64,000 bases of DNA from Micrasema longulum (GCA_022494885.1 JAGVSM010001329.1:1-64000); one strand, 5' to 3'. Numbered from the stretch's first letter, positions 10,210 through 21,214 are shown. Numbers and translations: made by a program. Notes: generated from the letters alone by a model not told the origin.

Positions 10210-10370
10210 TAATAAATTTTTTATTTAATTTTATTTATTAAAGAAAACAACAGCCATTACAAAAAAAAAATATGTACAAATAAATCAAAATTATAGGCAA
10301 ATTATAGTTTTCTATACATTACTAAATACAATGTCAGAAAAATAAGAAAAAAAGCGTACATTGACTTTTT
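10210..10370 (-). repeat. LINE 3'-tail repeat, copy 1
   Basis: T-rich start, then a block (AATTATAGGC, ATTATAGTTTTCTATACATT, ACAATGTCA, AAAAAGCGTAC) that recurs at 44,460-44,625 in the same orientation. It is most likely the 3' end of a minus-strand LINE. Confidence 0.6.
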
Positions 10371-10521
10371 CAAATATTGTCAATTTGGTTAAAATTTGAA
10401 ATAAAAAAAAACAAAAAAAATACAAGTAAAACTAATACTTGAGCGTATTCTAGCAGTATTATATATTATCCAAGAGAATAGTAAACCGTAAAATAAAGTA
10501 ATAAAAAATTTAAATTTATTT

Positions 10522-10800
10522 CAACAGAGAGGGAAAAAATTTTTGAGAAGGGAATATGGAAGTCCAGGCATTTACAGGGAGGAAATCTAGCCAGTCTGCA
10601 AGCATTTGGACATACGCAAACATTGTTAATAAAAAATATTTATAAAACTTGGCCATAAACTCGGCAGATGTCGCTAATGAGGAAGAATAAAATTTTAATA
10701 AGAGGTGTCTTACACCTAAATTAGCCAATGACAAGTCGTGTGCCCTGTAAATGCCTAGACCTCCATATTACCATCTTTAAAATGTTTTTCCTCTCTGTTG
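10522..10800. mobile_element. CAACAG-end terminal-inverted-repeat element, full-length copy a
   Basis: Ends CAACAGAGAGGGAAA and TTTTCCTCTCTGTTG are inverted copies. Just inside each is a second inverted block (GAATATGGAAGTC...GGCATTTACAGGG against CCCTGTAAATGCC). It is 279 bp with no coding capacity, so it looks like a non-autonomous DNA element. The middle differs from copy b at 25,626. Confidence 0.75.
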
Positions 10801-10859
10801 CAATAAATTAAAATCTAAAAGTTTACCCATTAAAATCTACATTAGATATAAAATAAGCA

Positions 10860-11300
10860 AAGCATTCTATTTTATAGTTATGTGTTTTAGGGTAAAAGTG
10901 TATAAAATGGTCAATTAGGGCAAAATGATCCCCTGGGTCTTCAATGACCCCCCTGCGGCGTCAAAAGAACATACCGATAACCTTGTCTGCCGTCGTATGT
11001 CTCCATTACGTTTTTTGCTTCATAATTACATTTAATTTCCACTTCATATTCCATATTCATTTATTTTATTTAAGTACTGAAAACTGGTATTTATTTGCAT
11101 AATAAAGTGTAAGCATAAGTTGTGTTTTCAAAATTTAAAAAGAAATTACATCATATACGTCATTTTAAAGAAATTTGTTTGATCTACAAGATATTGTGTT
11201 TGCTTTTACGTTACATTTATTACAATATTATGAGTTTGTCCAAAAGTTGGTGAAGAAAAGACTGGATTTCAGCCCCTAGGGAGTCATGACGATTAACAAA
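10860..11300. other. unassigned AT-rich sequence
   Basis: No open frame or repeat match was recognised by eye. It holds a short C-rich patch near 10,930-10,960 and is otherwise AT-rich. Confidence 0.4.
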
Positions 11301-11303
11301 TCA

Positions 11304-11403
11304 CAACAGGGATGGAGAAAAGAGAAGGAAATATGGAAGTCTAGGCATTTACAGGGCTTATGACTGATTGTCATTGGCTGGTTTAAGTGGCCACTTTACA
11401 CAC
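11304..11403. mobile_element. CAACAG element, left end only (copy g)
   Basis: It starts CAACAGGGATGGAGAAAAG and carries GGCATTTACAGGGCTTATGA and the GGCCACTTTACACACTGTG block shared with 25,626 and 40,888. It stops abruptly where a probable solo LTR begins. Confidence 0.7.
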
Positions 11404-11824
11404 TGTGGTTCATAGTCCTTGATCGATGACAGACGCGTGTTAAATAATTTCTCCTCAAATATAGTCATGACTTCAAGAAGAATCTCAGTGTTTTCTATTG
11501 AATTTAATTCATTACATTCTTCGAAACACGAGATCAACGTCCTGTAGTAAATCGTCCCTAGCATCGAGATATGAAGAACAAAAGAACGTGGCCTATAAAG
11601 AAACAACAGGGCGCAGTCAACGCCCAGTCCAGTAAAGCTCAGTCGTCAGTCACTCAGTTCCAGCATGTGGTTCAAGTGCAGACTCTGCAACCCATCATCG
11701 CCGTAACACTCGCGTAACACAGTTAACTATTTATTCACCATGTAATATATACGCATTAAACAGCACCCTCGTGTCTTTCGTTAATCTCTAACTGGGGTAG
11801 GAGTTCCACCGACCCCCAGCAACA
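11404..11824 (+). repeat. probable solo LTR (Gypsy-like)
   Basis: It opens TGTGGTT and closes CCCAGCAACA. CCTATAAAG at about 11,591 is followed about 45 bases later by CAGTCGTCAGTCACTCAG, an initiator-like stretch, and then by CATTAAACAGC and CGTGTCTTTCGTT, an LTR-like polyadenylation region. It interrupts the CAACAG element. No target duplication is visible, so the termini are tentative. On the minus strand an 82-codon open frame (11,358-11,606) overlaps it and has no recognised match. Confidence 0.5.
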
Positions 11825-11829
11825 AATCT

Positions 11830-12980
11830 TACAAAGTTAATAAGTCAAGTGTTTTTCTAATGTTGTTCTTTTCAGTTTCAGTGCTGCAGAGCAGCGTTTA
11901 TTTAATAATTAAAAAATACATATAAGAATTTGTTACCCACTACGTCTAAAGATTTTTTGGTGGGACACATTTTTTGAAAACTTTTATGACAGGTTTATTT
12001 TACTTTCAACGATGGGAAGTGTGAAGTGAGATGATTAAGATTTTTAAAACTAGAAAGGAGTGGACTAATCTACTACTAGGTACTAATATATTTAGCAATG
12101 CCTACAAAAGCAAACACCAATTATATTTTTTAAAAGTAAAAGTTTCTCATGCTCTTGTTCTAAATTCAATTTTCCCGCGTCTTTGCTTATAAAATACTTC
12201 TATTCGTTGGTTTTTATCGAACCTTTTCTCACAATTCTAGATACGCACGTTACAACGTTTTTTTATGAACTTTTCTTTTCCCACGTAATAAAATGCGTAG
12301 ACATTCATAATATAATCATGAGAATATGCCATACTGGCCGGGACCAATTTGTATCTGTTATATGCCTTTTGAAAGTATTTTTTCAACCCACCATCGCCCC
12401 CCTAGACTGTCTCAATGCCCCCCGATTTTCTCTGGGGCTTCTTGGAGACCTTAAGCGCCCGCAAATGGCGTTACCGCCCACTTTGGAAAAACTGCTTTAT
12501 AGGGACAAATGTAAACAAAGGTGTTTATTTTATCAATTATTTAACAGTACAAAATTGTTACAAAAAAAGCTTTGTTCTGGACGTGAAGAAGTTAAAACAT
12601 TGAAAAAATTTTAGGGCGCTGCGCGCTGTCCTAGGGTAGGTGAAATATTTAATTTAGATAAATCTCACCCATATCAATACTCTTTAACTTCACAACTATT
12701 AACAGTGCCTAAATTCCCTCTTTCCACATACCCGAAAAAAACATTTTGAAGAGCGCCGTTCATTTGATTTCATTCATACAAGTTGCTCTTTTGAAATGTT
12801 CAATTTTTCGAATTCAAATATCGCGATTTTAATTGAATTTAACTCAGCTTTCACTGCCCTCTCGCCGTGAGTTTGGCAAATTATATGGAAGACCGTTGTC
12901 AGATACGAGTATTATCATTTACAAAACTCTATGCCCATTAGTTCATTTTTATTAAAGTAATAAAATCAATTTAGAATAAA
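11830..12980. other. unassigned stretch
   Basis: There is a 143-codon plus-strand open frame at 12,183-12,614, but it has no recognisable domain and sits in low-complexity sequence. The part around 12,380-12,500 is less AT-rich. Nothing else could be supported. Confidence 0.35.
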
Positions 12981-12984
12981 AAAC

Positions 12985-13525
12985 AAATTTACAAATCTGC
13001 TTTCCTTCCATACTTTTACTTTTATTTGCTTTTTTTCTTGATAATTTTATGTTTTTTTGTATAATTTAATTTAGTACGTACTATTATTTGGCATATGATT
13101 TATTGTCCTTATATTTCTTACTATAGTATTGAGTGAGTTTCTAGAAAACATATCTCAATTATCATTTCAATTAAGTTTTTATATATATATATATATTCTT
13201 TTTCTGTTGATTTCAATGATACTCTTATTTTGTTTATTTTGATTTTAATGATACCATTATTTTGTATATTTGATTATGTGTGATTTTTAATTTGTATAAT
13301 TTATATTTTAAAAATTATTTCTGATTATCTTTTTTGCATTGTATTCTTTGGAATTTTATTATTTATTACATTTACCTTTTTTTTCTGTCATTATAATTTG
13401 ATCTAATTAATTTTACTATGTATTTTTACTGTGGCTTGACACGGGCATAGCCTAAAAAGCCTTAATAAGTTCATTAATATTTAAACTAGTGTAATTTTGA
13501 ATGAATAAATAAATAAATAAACAAA
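12985..13525 (+). repeat. LINE 3' UTR repeat with (AAAT)n tail, copy 1
   Basis: About 540 bp of T-rich sequence beginning ACAAATCTGCTTTCCTTCC and ending GGGCATAGCCTAAAAAGCC, TAATTTTGAATGAATAAATA. The same sequence recurs at 53,140-53,765 (plus) and reversed at 50,205-50,800. The constant right end with AAAT units and the variable left end fit LINE retroposition. Confidence 0.75.
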
Positions 13526-13732
13526 CTAACCACCACGCCATTTTTCCGTAGGGGTAGACAGAGGGAGAGAGAACGCCGAATCAAATTGCATGATTTTTTA
13601 AAAATTTCTTAATTCCAACGCACTTCTAAAGATGCGTTCCATAATTATGCATCTAGCATCATTAATTTAAAGGAAATTATTTACCCCAATTTTATCGAGT
13701 CACAGTAAAAGGAGTGTCACCTGGACTAAAAA

Positions 13733-14045
13733 TCAACAGGTAGAAAAAATGAAGGAATAAAGACGTTCAAATACGTAGAATCGAGCTGAAGACCAGTGGC
13801 TAGTGTTGCGGACTCGCGGATCAGAGGTTTGAGGTTCGAACCCCACTCTACCCCAACGTAATTCCAATTTTCTAATAGTGAGTTATTTACAACTCGTTAA
13901 AAACGGTCCAAAGATTGAAATGTTTGGGTCAATTCTAAGAACGCAAGTATATTAAAAAAAAAAAAAAACACAAGCAGAATGCTAAATGTTACACATTGCG
14001 TAAAGTGGCTACTAAAGCCAGTTAATGGCGGACATAAACGTATTA
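13733..14045. mobile_element. CAACAG element, right-hand part, split by a SINE (copy i)
   Basis: Left piece 13,733-13,781 (CAACAGGTAG, GAAGGAATAAAGACGTTC) and right piece 13,974-14,045 (GCAGAATGCTAAATGTTACA, GTAAAGTGGCTACT) match consecutive parts of copy e at 18,846-18,950. The SINE between them is flanked by GTAGAAT and GCAGAAT, a near-perfect 7-bp duplication. Confidence 0.7.
13782..13973 (+). mobile_element. tRNA-derived SINE, family B, copy 1
   Basis: A tRNA-like head with an A-box-like GTGGCTAGTGTTGCGG and a B-box GAGGTTCGAACCCC is followed by a body (TAATAGTGAGTTATTTACAA) and a poly-A end of 15 A. A second, longer copy lies at 30,222-30,400. It has inserted into a CAACAG element. Confidence 0.8.
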
Positions 14046-14080
14046 AATTAATATTTGTATCTTCAGGGTAAACTGTGTAT

Positions 14081-14640
14081 TTTGTTGAAATAAAAAAATG
14101 TGTTTATGTACTGGTAATTTGTACCGTGTCACAGTCGGCAGTTAAGTAGGCACATTCCGTGTCATTTTTGTAGTACGTAGTACCGGGAACCATTTTGAGT
14201 TTTATTTAGCCTAATATAAACAGAGACGACGGGCTGAAATTAAACTCAATATGGTTCCTGGTACTACACATTACAAAAATGACAAGGAATATAGCTACTG
14301 CCGACTGAGACACGGTACAAATGACTTTTACATAAACACATTTTTTTTTTCTACAAAAAATACAGCTAACTTTGAAGAAGGCTCCTGGGCCGCGATTATG
14401 AACGGCTATCTTTATCTATATACTGAGACGGTAAAAACTAATATCGATATTTCTGTACGAAAGTGTGTATATTTGTATGAAAATTCAAAGTATCTTCGTC
14501 CGTAACCGGTAATTGAACATGTTTACAAAATAAAATGTTTAGAATCGGGTTGTGGTCCCGTGACTAGTGTCCACAAATCCAACTTACACAAGATCAGTCT
14601 TTAAAGATGCCGTGAAAATCTACGCACCTATTTATCACTC
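14081..14640. mobile_element. Penelope-like element relic with inverted halves
   Basis: The two arms 14,100-14,225 and 14,226-14,345 are inverted copies of each other. The plus-strand arm encodes DDGLKLNSIWFLVL, the closing motif of Penelope-like proteins after the GIY-YIG domain. Next to it, at about 14,373, is TTTGAAGAAGGCTCCTG, a decayed version of the hammerhead-like block seen at 23,968-24,010. The right end GAAAATCTACGCACCTATTTA matches the end of the element at 23,927-24,440. Partial inverted duplications are typical of Penelope insertions. It is heavily decayed. Confidence 0.65.
14541..14580 (+). repeat. SINE family B fragment
   Basis: GAATCGGGTTGTGGTCCCGTG is followed by ACTAGTG, matching the first 35 bases of the copy at 30,222. 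It ends before the B box. Confidence 0.55.
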
Positions 14641-14644
14641 TAAA

Positions 14645-15600
14645 TAATGATAATCAAAGTTTATTTACAAAAATAACAATCACTTTATCTACTACATAAA
14701 TACTTAGGTAATAGATTTCTCTGGATCATGTCTAGTCTGCCTAACTAGGTACAACCTGTTTTAAGGCAGACATTTTTATGCAAAAATAAACAATAACATT
14801 ACTACCTACTTGTTAATATACTAAACAGTTATACAATATTCATTTATTAGGAATGTATTTTTAGTAAATTTTCCGATTTTTCTCGACCTAAATCCAGTAA
14901 CCAATTTTTTACAAATTTGTTAAATTGAATCCAAGTCATGGTTTTGCAATCTTTGGGTAGCATATTGAATATTTTTGGGCCCAGAAACCTGAAATTCCCT
15001 TGACCGAATTCAGAGTTTGCGATAGACCCCATGACCCATCCTCTAGTTTAACTTCTGGTAGTGTGGGAGTGTTCCTTTTGGGATTGGATAGAATAATTTA
15101 CTTGCACAAACATTATTATTCTAAAAATATATATAATAGTCTTATATCTAAGATCTCGAATTCCCCAAATAACTTGACGCTGGGGTACCTGAAGGGCCTT
15201 TTAAAATAATTTTAATGATAGATTTTTGAGCAGATTCGAGAGGTTTTAATATCGATTTATTAGTGCCTCCCCATCCTATTATGTCATAAGTTATAATTGA
15301 ATTACATAAAATAAAATATAGTTTCTTGAGTTTAATTAGGGATAAGATGTTAAGTATTGACTTAAAGATATGGAAGTTTTCTAATTTTTTGTGTTGTATA
15401 TTCGATGTGTTCTGTCTATTTAAAATATTTATCAATAATTATTCCCAAATATTTTATATGGTGTACTGATTCAAGTATTTTAGAGCATATTTTTAATTGA
15501 AGGTTTTGTTTAGGCTAGGTATTCAAATTCGCGTTCCCCTAAAATGTTCCTTTGTATGCCAATTCTGTCTTTTGATATTTATGAGGTAAAATATTCAATT
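14645..15600 (-). pseudogene. non-LTR retrotransposon relic (minus strand)
   Basis: The piece 15,435-15,148 reads KLYFILCNSIITYDIIGWGG and then TNKSILKPLESAQKSIIKI. The piece 15,032-14,847 reads FGQGNFRFLGPKIFNMLP and then WIQFNKFVKNWLL. Together they are the thumb and C-terminal parts of a Jockey/CR1-type RT, related to but distinct from the relic at 8815-10,170. A frame break lies between the two pieces. The 5' part beyond about 15,600 is missing. Confidence 0.8.
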
Positions 15601-16180
15601 TTTAAATTAATTTGAGTGAGATTCTGTGGAATTACTGCACTTACTAAGGGAGCTTTGAAACACTTTAATGATTGAGCTTCTTGGTTTTTCTATAAGTTAA
15701 ATCAACAGTGTTTTGAGTGTGTCCAAATCTTTCCTATAATGTTATGTTAATTCAATGATTTCAGTATGACGTCTCTCATGACTAATGCAAACGGTTCGTC
15801 TAGTTCAGTCGATTTTTTTGGGGCTTCGCAGAATCTCGAATCTCGCAATATTATAAGTGTTTATTGTTGTACAACTAACGGCCAATCATGTCCACGAATG
15901 GAATGACAAGTATTGCGTTAATGTCGCAAATTACAGCGAACTCGAAACCACGCATGTCCTGTTTTTGATGTGAAGTAGACGCATTGGTAGTAGTGGTTTA
16001 TTTTCAGTGTGAGCATGTGTACGTGCATTTATTTGTACTTATTTTATTTTTGTTAAGAAGGTAAACATGAACAGAAAATATAAAAAGAAAAATAATGAAA
16101 CCCACTAAACCGCAAAACCGGCTTGTCAGCAAGTTTCTTATTTTTCCTTTACAAAGAAAAATGTTACAATTATATAACAA
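15600..16180. other. unassigned stretch
   Basis: No open frame of note. There is a short AT-poor region at 15,860-15,960. I see no family match. Confidence 0.35.
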
Positions 16181-16184
16181 ATTA

Positions 16185-16290
16185 CAACAGGGATGGTGAA
16201 TACCTTAAATAAGGGAATATGGAAGTCTTGGCATTTACAGGGCTAACGAAAATGACGCTATATAAGGTATTCATAATGATAATAATGTTC
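16185..16290. mobile_element. CAACAG element left end joined to a LINE 3' end
   Basis: CAACAGGGATGGTGAATACC through GGCATTTACAGGGC (to about 16,244) matches the CAACAG family. The following AAAATGACGCTATATAAGG and TTCATAATGATAATAATG match the 3' end of the LINE at 18,275-18,660, which also ends in ATA-type repeats. Confidence 0.55.
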
Positions 16291-16371
16291 CATTATTATT
16301 TCATTACATATTTGTGGACTGGATGTACTCATAAAATACTTTTCATTCTTACATTTCAGTCATTTCACAGC

Positions 16372-16623
16372 CTATACTATACATCGTAAACACTCTGAAA
16401 AACCTCGAGAGTCTGACGAACAAAAAACCAAAATGCTTAGCTTTTTAGCATAGATTAAAAAAAGTGCTTCATCAAAAACGCAGACATTTTGAAATGGCGA
16501 TGCTGGGCGAATTTCTTCTTGGAAAATAATTAACGCCTGCCAAGCATTTCTAATTATTTCTCCTTGTACGTAAAAGTGTCGTACGAACGAGTCCATGTGC
16601 AAAGATTGCATTGCCAAATCCAA
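16372..16623 (-). other. short open frame of unknown nature
   Basis: 83 codons, mostly non-repetitive, with SFVRHFYVQGEIIRNAW as its least biased part. I recognise no domain. It could be a fragment of a mobile-element gene or chance. Confidence 0.25.
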
Positions 16624-17164
16624 TTGACCTTTTGATGACTATCCTTGACATCTCCATAACTTTCACTGGCACCTACGCCTTAAGATCTGAAGTATGTAGA
16701 ATTGAGGACGAATTAAGGTTTTCTTATTGATTCAATAATTGGAAATCTTGTTCTGGTTAAGGCACCAAATCTGGCTAGCTGAGGCCTGGGACACACTCTG
16801 GCGGACTGGCCATTTTTGGATCAAATCTGCAATCGTGGCATCGTTTGCTAAATGTGAGAGACGCTATTCAGATTATTTTAGTGACAAAAGATAAATGGCT
16901 TAACTTTTACTAAATTGCTTAATTAATGTACCATCGTTACTGGAACAAGTGGCATTCAATATTCCGATCCACCTGTTGCGAAATAATAATGTGCTGTTCC
17001 TCGATCAGCACAGCTCAAACTATGGCTTGCAGCTTGCAGGCACCAATGTCCCGATTGTGTCGCATTGTAAACTCGAGACAACATCTGGACTTTTTTGGTG
17101 CAAGTCTTTCTAGATTTTAACTATCTTCCATAATGTTTTAACTGTTTGTATTTTCTTAACAAAA

Positions 17165-17760
17165 AAAAATAAATATTTATTTTATTTATTTAAATCTTAA
17201 AGTAGGGCACACATATCATACATATTGTTATGTGTGTTCTAATAATAACATTGCAAATATATTTAATTTATAAATTGTTTATCACATATGTCTTGACCAT
17301 TATTTAAAATTTTGATATGTTTTTTTCTTCATAAATATTTTTTTCCATTTCGTAATACTTTTTAATTGCTTTAAATAAAATTGAATTTTGTGACTTTGCC
17401 TTTTTCCTAAATGGAAGTCTAATTTTGTTCTTTTCTCTAGTATTGTGATCGTGTTCATGCTGGTTCCGATCAATTTTTTCCAAAATTCTGTTTTTTTATT
17501 AGAGTTTATAATTTTATGAACAAATATCATTGTATTGTAAAATATTCTTTGTTTATATGTTAACAATTTCATTTCATTTACCATCGACTTTACCCTCGTA
17601 TATCTGTTTTTTTTCAAAATGATTCTAAAGCTTTATTTTGTAATACAGTTAGTTTATCTATGTTTTCTTTGTTTGATAAAAATAAAATGCTACTACAGTA
17701 GTTAACGTGTGGTTCAATAATTGCTTTGTAAATAGTTTTGCAGGAGACCTATATGTTTTT
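17165..17760 (-). pseudogene. non-LTR retrotransposon relic (minus strand)
   Basis: Reading down from 17,755: EPHVNYCSSILFLSNKENID, KLTVLQNKALRIILKKNRYT and MNEMKLLTYKQRIFYNTMIF, then VHKIINS. This is the pattern of a LINE RT after the catalytic core. The open part is 17,617-17,300. The T/TTTA-rich block at 17,165-17,200 is the element's A-rich tail in reverse. Confidence 0.8.
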
Positions 17761-17780
17761 TTAATGAATTTTTTACACAT

Positions 17781-17959
17781 CAATCACAGCGTATCTTGAT
17801 CATTTTTGTCTCATAAAGGTAAGATGATCAGTCTTATGCTTCAGGTACCAGTCTAGGGACTATGGAATATTCTAGTGTGAAAACACCCTTTTAAATAAAT
17901 ATTTCATATCAACCATGTCGGGAATCGAACCCGAGACCTCTTGCATGGTAGACAAACTT
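17781..17959 (-). mobile_element. tRNA-derived SINE, family A, truncated copy
   Basis: It holds the reverse complement of the B box (GGGAATCGAACCCGAGACC) and the body block AGGTACCAGTCTAGGGAC, matching the full copy at 19,240-19,499. The A-box end is missing, and CTTAGTTAGTTAGTTAG follows. Confidence 0.75.
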
Positions 17960-18274
17960 AGTTAGTTAGTTAGTAAAGATTTATTATTATTAGTATTAAT
18001 CATTAAGATAGACCAGATCTTGTTTTAAGGTAGTAAATACTTGTCCTGGCTTTAGATTTCTTTGGTTGTATTATTTGTCAATTGTACCTATTTATACTAA
18101 AGAAATGTATTTACTATCGTTTAATGGACTAAATAAGTCCGTAAATAAATAAACTAGTGTAGATTTTCTATTAGATACCGTCATTTTTAATAACGTGCTA
18201 AAAAAAAATTCCTGAAAAAAAAAAAAAAAATTTTTATATTGAGAGCATTAACTTTTTAATCAAATATTTTTTTT

Positions 18275-18660
18275 ATTTTTCAATTAAATTTATTATGGCT
18301 TTTACTATTCTTGGTAATACATCTACGTCGAAAGGAAAAGTAATTATACTTCTACGCAAACAGCGCACTAAATTCGGCAAACGTGCATTTGCGGTTGCAG
18401 GTCCTACGGCATGGAATGCTCTCCCAGCAGAGGTGCGAAACTGTGAGAGTAAAGTGATGTTTCGGAAGAAACTTAAAACCCACTTGTTCTCTAAATCATT
18501 TGATAAATTCTTAGCGCGTGGTGACAAAGTACATTATTTTTCTTAAATTAAAAAGTTAAAATTAAATTTATATCTTTATATAATCACTTTGTAAAGCGCC
18601 CTTGAGGTATTATATTACGAAAATGGCGCTATATAAGTTATCCATAATAATAATAATTAG
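18275..18660 (+). pseudogene. CR1-like LINE 3' end
   Basis: The frame to 18,546 reads RTKFGKRAFAVAGPTAWNAL, PAEVRNCESKVMFRKKLKTH and LFS. This is the classic C-terminus of CR1/L2-type RT (FAVAGPTAWNALP, then a short helix and stop). The 3' UTR has AAAATGGCGCTATATAAG and then TAATAATAATAAT, a microsatellite tail typical of CR1-type elements. It is strongly 5'-truncated. The frame's Met at 18,295 is not a real start. Confidence 0.85.
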
Positions 18661-18759
18661 CCAAAAACATACATTATTTACAAACATTTGGACAAACTCA
18701 AAACATTGCTGATAAATACACCTGGTCCAAGAAGAAGTGTAAAAAATGATAAATATTTT

Positions 18760-19017
18760 CAGGCGTTGCCTTGTATGTAGGTGAAATAAATCAATCATTT
18801 GAATCTCACACGCCACAATAAAGGTTTCAGTTCTTTAACTTCACAAATTACAACAGACGGAAGAATCGAAGGAATAAAGATGTTCAAATACGGGCATAAT
18901 AGTGAATGTTACACAAAGTGTAAAGTGGCCACTTAAACCAGCCGATGACAGGTCATAAGCCCTGTGGATGCCTAGACTTCTATATTTCGCTATTCAAAGA
19001 GTTTTTCTTCTCTGTTG
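18760..19017. mobile_element. CAACAG element, right-hand part (copy e)
   Basis: It contains AAAGGTTTCAGTTCTTTAAC, GTGTAAAGTGGCCACTTAAA and GCCCTGTGGATGCCTAG, and ends CTTCTCTGTTG. The left terminus is missing or diverged. Confidence 0.7.
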
Positions 19018-19239
19018 TAATATGCAAATATTTATAACTTTTTAAAATGATGTCCCAGTCACGACTCAAACCCTTGACCCAATGCAATGTATGATAAAGC
19101 TTTTACCAATTTTAACTTTGCAGAGGCGGAAAAAACAAATGACCAATACACTATTTTAAAGGTCGAATACATACGATTTGAAATCATAATTTGTTGCGTT
19201 ATTAAAGCATTGTGATGGCCAAAGAATATATTGTATTAT

Positions 19240-19499
19240 CGTCATCGTCGTTCCCTTTCCGCACATAATGGTGCATTAGGCACTGCATTGGTACACCAAT
19301 CGCGGTGTATCTTGATCATTTTTGTTGCATGAAGGCAAAATGATCAGGCTTAAGCTTCAGGTACCAGTCCACGAACTATGAAATATTCTAGTGTTAAAAC
19401 ACCTTTTTAAATAAATACTTCAGGTGAACCACGTCGGGAATCGAACCCGAGACCTCTTGCATGGTACACAAACGCGCTGACAACCACACCACGAGGTCG
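19240..19499 (-). mobile_element. tRNA-derived SINE, family A, near full-length
   Basis: The minus strand begins CCTCGTGGTGTGGTTGTC (A-box region) and has the B box GGTCTCGGGTTCGATTCCC, a body with CAGGTACC... in reverse, and a 3' part ending AAAGGGAACGACGATGACG. It is about 260 bp. The split A and B boxes give an internal RNA polymerase III promoter. It is the same family as 54,281-54,510, 17,781-17,959, 31,925-32,096 and 61,190-61,311. Confidence 0.85.
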
Positions 19500-19671
19500 A
19501 CTATATAGAAACTTTACAAATTGGTTTCATAATGATTATATATAGTCACACGAGGCCAAATATATAGGTGTAAACATTATAAATAGTATTTTTAATTATA
19601 ATAATAAAAATACTTAATAGTTTTATTCCACTTTTATTTATATATATATATATATATTTATAAATGTTTTA

Positions 19672-19712
19672 CCAGTGACCGGGTTTCGTCTTGACCGACA
19701 TTGTCAGACTGG
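19672..19712 (-). ncRNA. hammerhead-ribozyme-like motif, locus 1
   Basis: On the minus strand the 41 bases open CCAGT and close ACTGG, which pair as stem I. Inside are CTGACAAT (core CUGANGA with one change), a GTC...GAC hairpin as stem II, GAAA, a nearly self-complementary ACCCGGT as stem III, and C at the cleavage position. Such short stem III ribozymes are known from Penelope-like elements. No Penelope coding sequence is seen next to it. Confidence 0.55.
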
Positions 19713-20514
19713 TGGGAGACTAAACAAATTTCTTTGTTATATACAAGTGCAAGCAGGGGTTGTAAATCACGATTTTATATAATTATGTAAATAAAAGAAT
19801 TTAAATAAAAATCATTTTAGTACAAGGTAATAACAATTATAAGAATACAAGTTTTGTTTGAATGTATATAATAAAAACTGGTGTAATATTTATAATTTTA
19901 TGAAGTTTTACAATGAAAATGTTATTGAATTACATATATTTAAATTTAATTAAAACTATAACAGGGGCCGCTGGTTGGTAGTTCCATCGACAGCTATGTC
20001 TCCGGGCCCGGGGGGTAATTAAGTGATTCTCTAAAAAAAATGAAAAAAATGGAATAAAACAATAAAGTATTTTTTTTATTATAATGCAGTTCAACCAAGA
20101 AATGTCAATATATTAATAGTATTTATTATTGTTAATATTATTATGAGGATAGTAAGTTTTAGACGTTCTTTAAAGTTTATCATGAATTAAGTCTAAATTT
20201 TGTTCTCTCTAACCCATTATCAGGACTAATAATAGTAAACTTAAAATGTCATGCTCTACCACAATCTAAACAACAGTTTATTGTATATAGGTAATAAACA
20301 TGAATAGTTATTTCTAATTAATACGTATAAATACTTTAAAATTGTCACTTACGTAAAATGTCACTATCTAAATGTTTAAGTTGTTTCTTTCTCCTTTTTC
20401 TTTCCTTCCCATCACCTCTCCTCTCTAATTTTTTTTGTTAGTTTTTGGTTTTAGTTTTTTGTATAAAATTAGAAAATTTTGCATAATTACCTAAAATATA
20501 TCCATATATTTGTA

Positions 20515-20612
20515 ATTTGCTCAACTGAACGGCTTGGGTAGATAGGAAAAAATTGCCTTAAGGCAATATACCCGCCCTTATATGTATCTAAAGTGTTAAA
20601 TAAATAAAATTA
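20515..20612 (+). repeat. LINE-like 3' tail
   Basis: It ends GTGTTAAATAAATAAAAT after a GCCTTAAGGCAATATACCCG block. The pattern matches the AAAT-tailed 3' ends seen elsewhere in the window, but no RT remnant is attached. Confidence 0.4.
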
Positions 20613-20862
20613 CTCTCAATAATTGTAGGTTACCGATTAATATTTTAATGATCGGTTATGGCCAAAATAATAAATTTTAAAACTAAAATTTAAAGGCGCA
20701 TTATAAAAAATATTATAAAAGTATTATAAAAAAAACCTTCTATTAGAGGTATAGCATAAAAAACTAAAATTTCTGTTTTTCTATTTTATTTATTAATAAA
20801 TTATATAATACAAAGTATTCCCAGGAGTTAATACAACTCAATTCAGGACTTAAACATATATA

Positions 20863-21214
20863 CAGAGTGTTCTTTAAACCCTGTCACATCCGAAACCACG
20901 ATGATCAGTATAGGCAAGAAGACATATTGGCATATTTAAAAAAATATTTAGAACGTAGAAAATTTGTAAAAATTAAATATTAAAAAGAACAAATGGTTGC
21001 TTACTTCTGCAGGGGAGGAGCGAGGGGGGCGCGGAGGCGCGGTTAGCGGTGTATAAGACTCTCCCTCCCCCCTCCTTGTTTCTCCCCTGCAGAAGTAAGC
21101 AACCATTTGTTTTTTCGAATATTTTATTTTAATCGTTCTAAAATGTATTTTAATATGCCATTGCTCATACTGATCATCGTGGTTTCGGATGTGACAGGGT
21201 TAAAGAACACCCTG
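20863..21214. mobile_element. foldback (long inverted repeat) element
   Basis: Two arms of about 150 bp (20,863-21,016 and 21,083-21,214) are inverted copies. The outer ends are CAGAGTGTTCTTTAA and TTAAAGAACACCCTG, and the inner ends are TTCTGCAGGGGAG and CTCCCCTGCAGAA. Between them sits a short, very GC-rich loop (GGGGGGCGCGGAGGCGCGG). AT-type flanks (ATATATA) repeat on both sides as a possible target duplication. A half copy lies at 47,375-47,532. Confidence 0.8.

Noticed and set aside
19628..19662. TA microsatellites here and at about 13,178 and 39,372 as functional sites
   Set aside because: They are simple (TA)n runs beside repeats and show no further structure.
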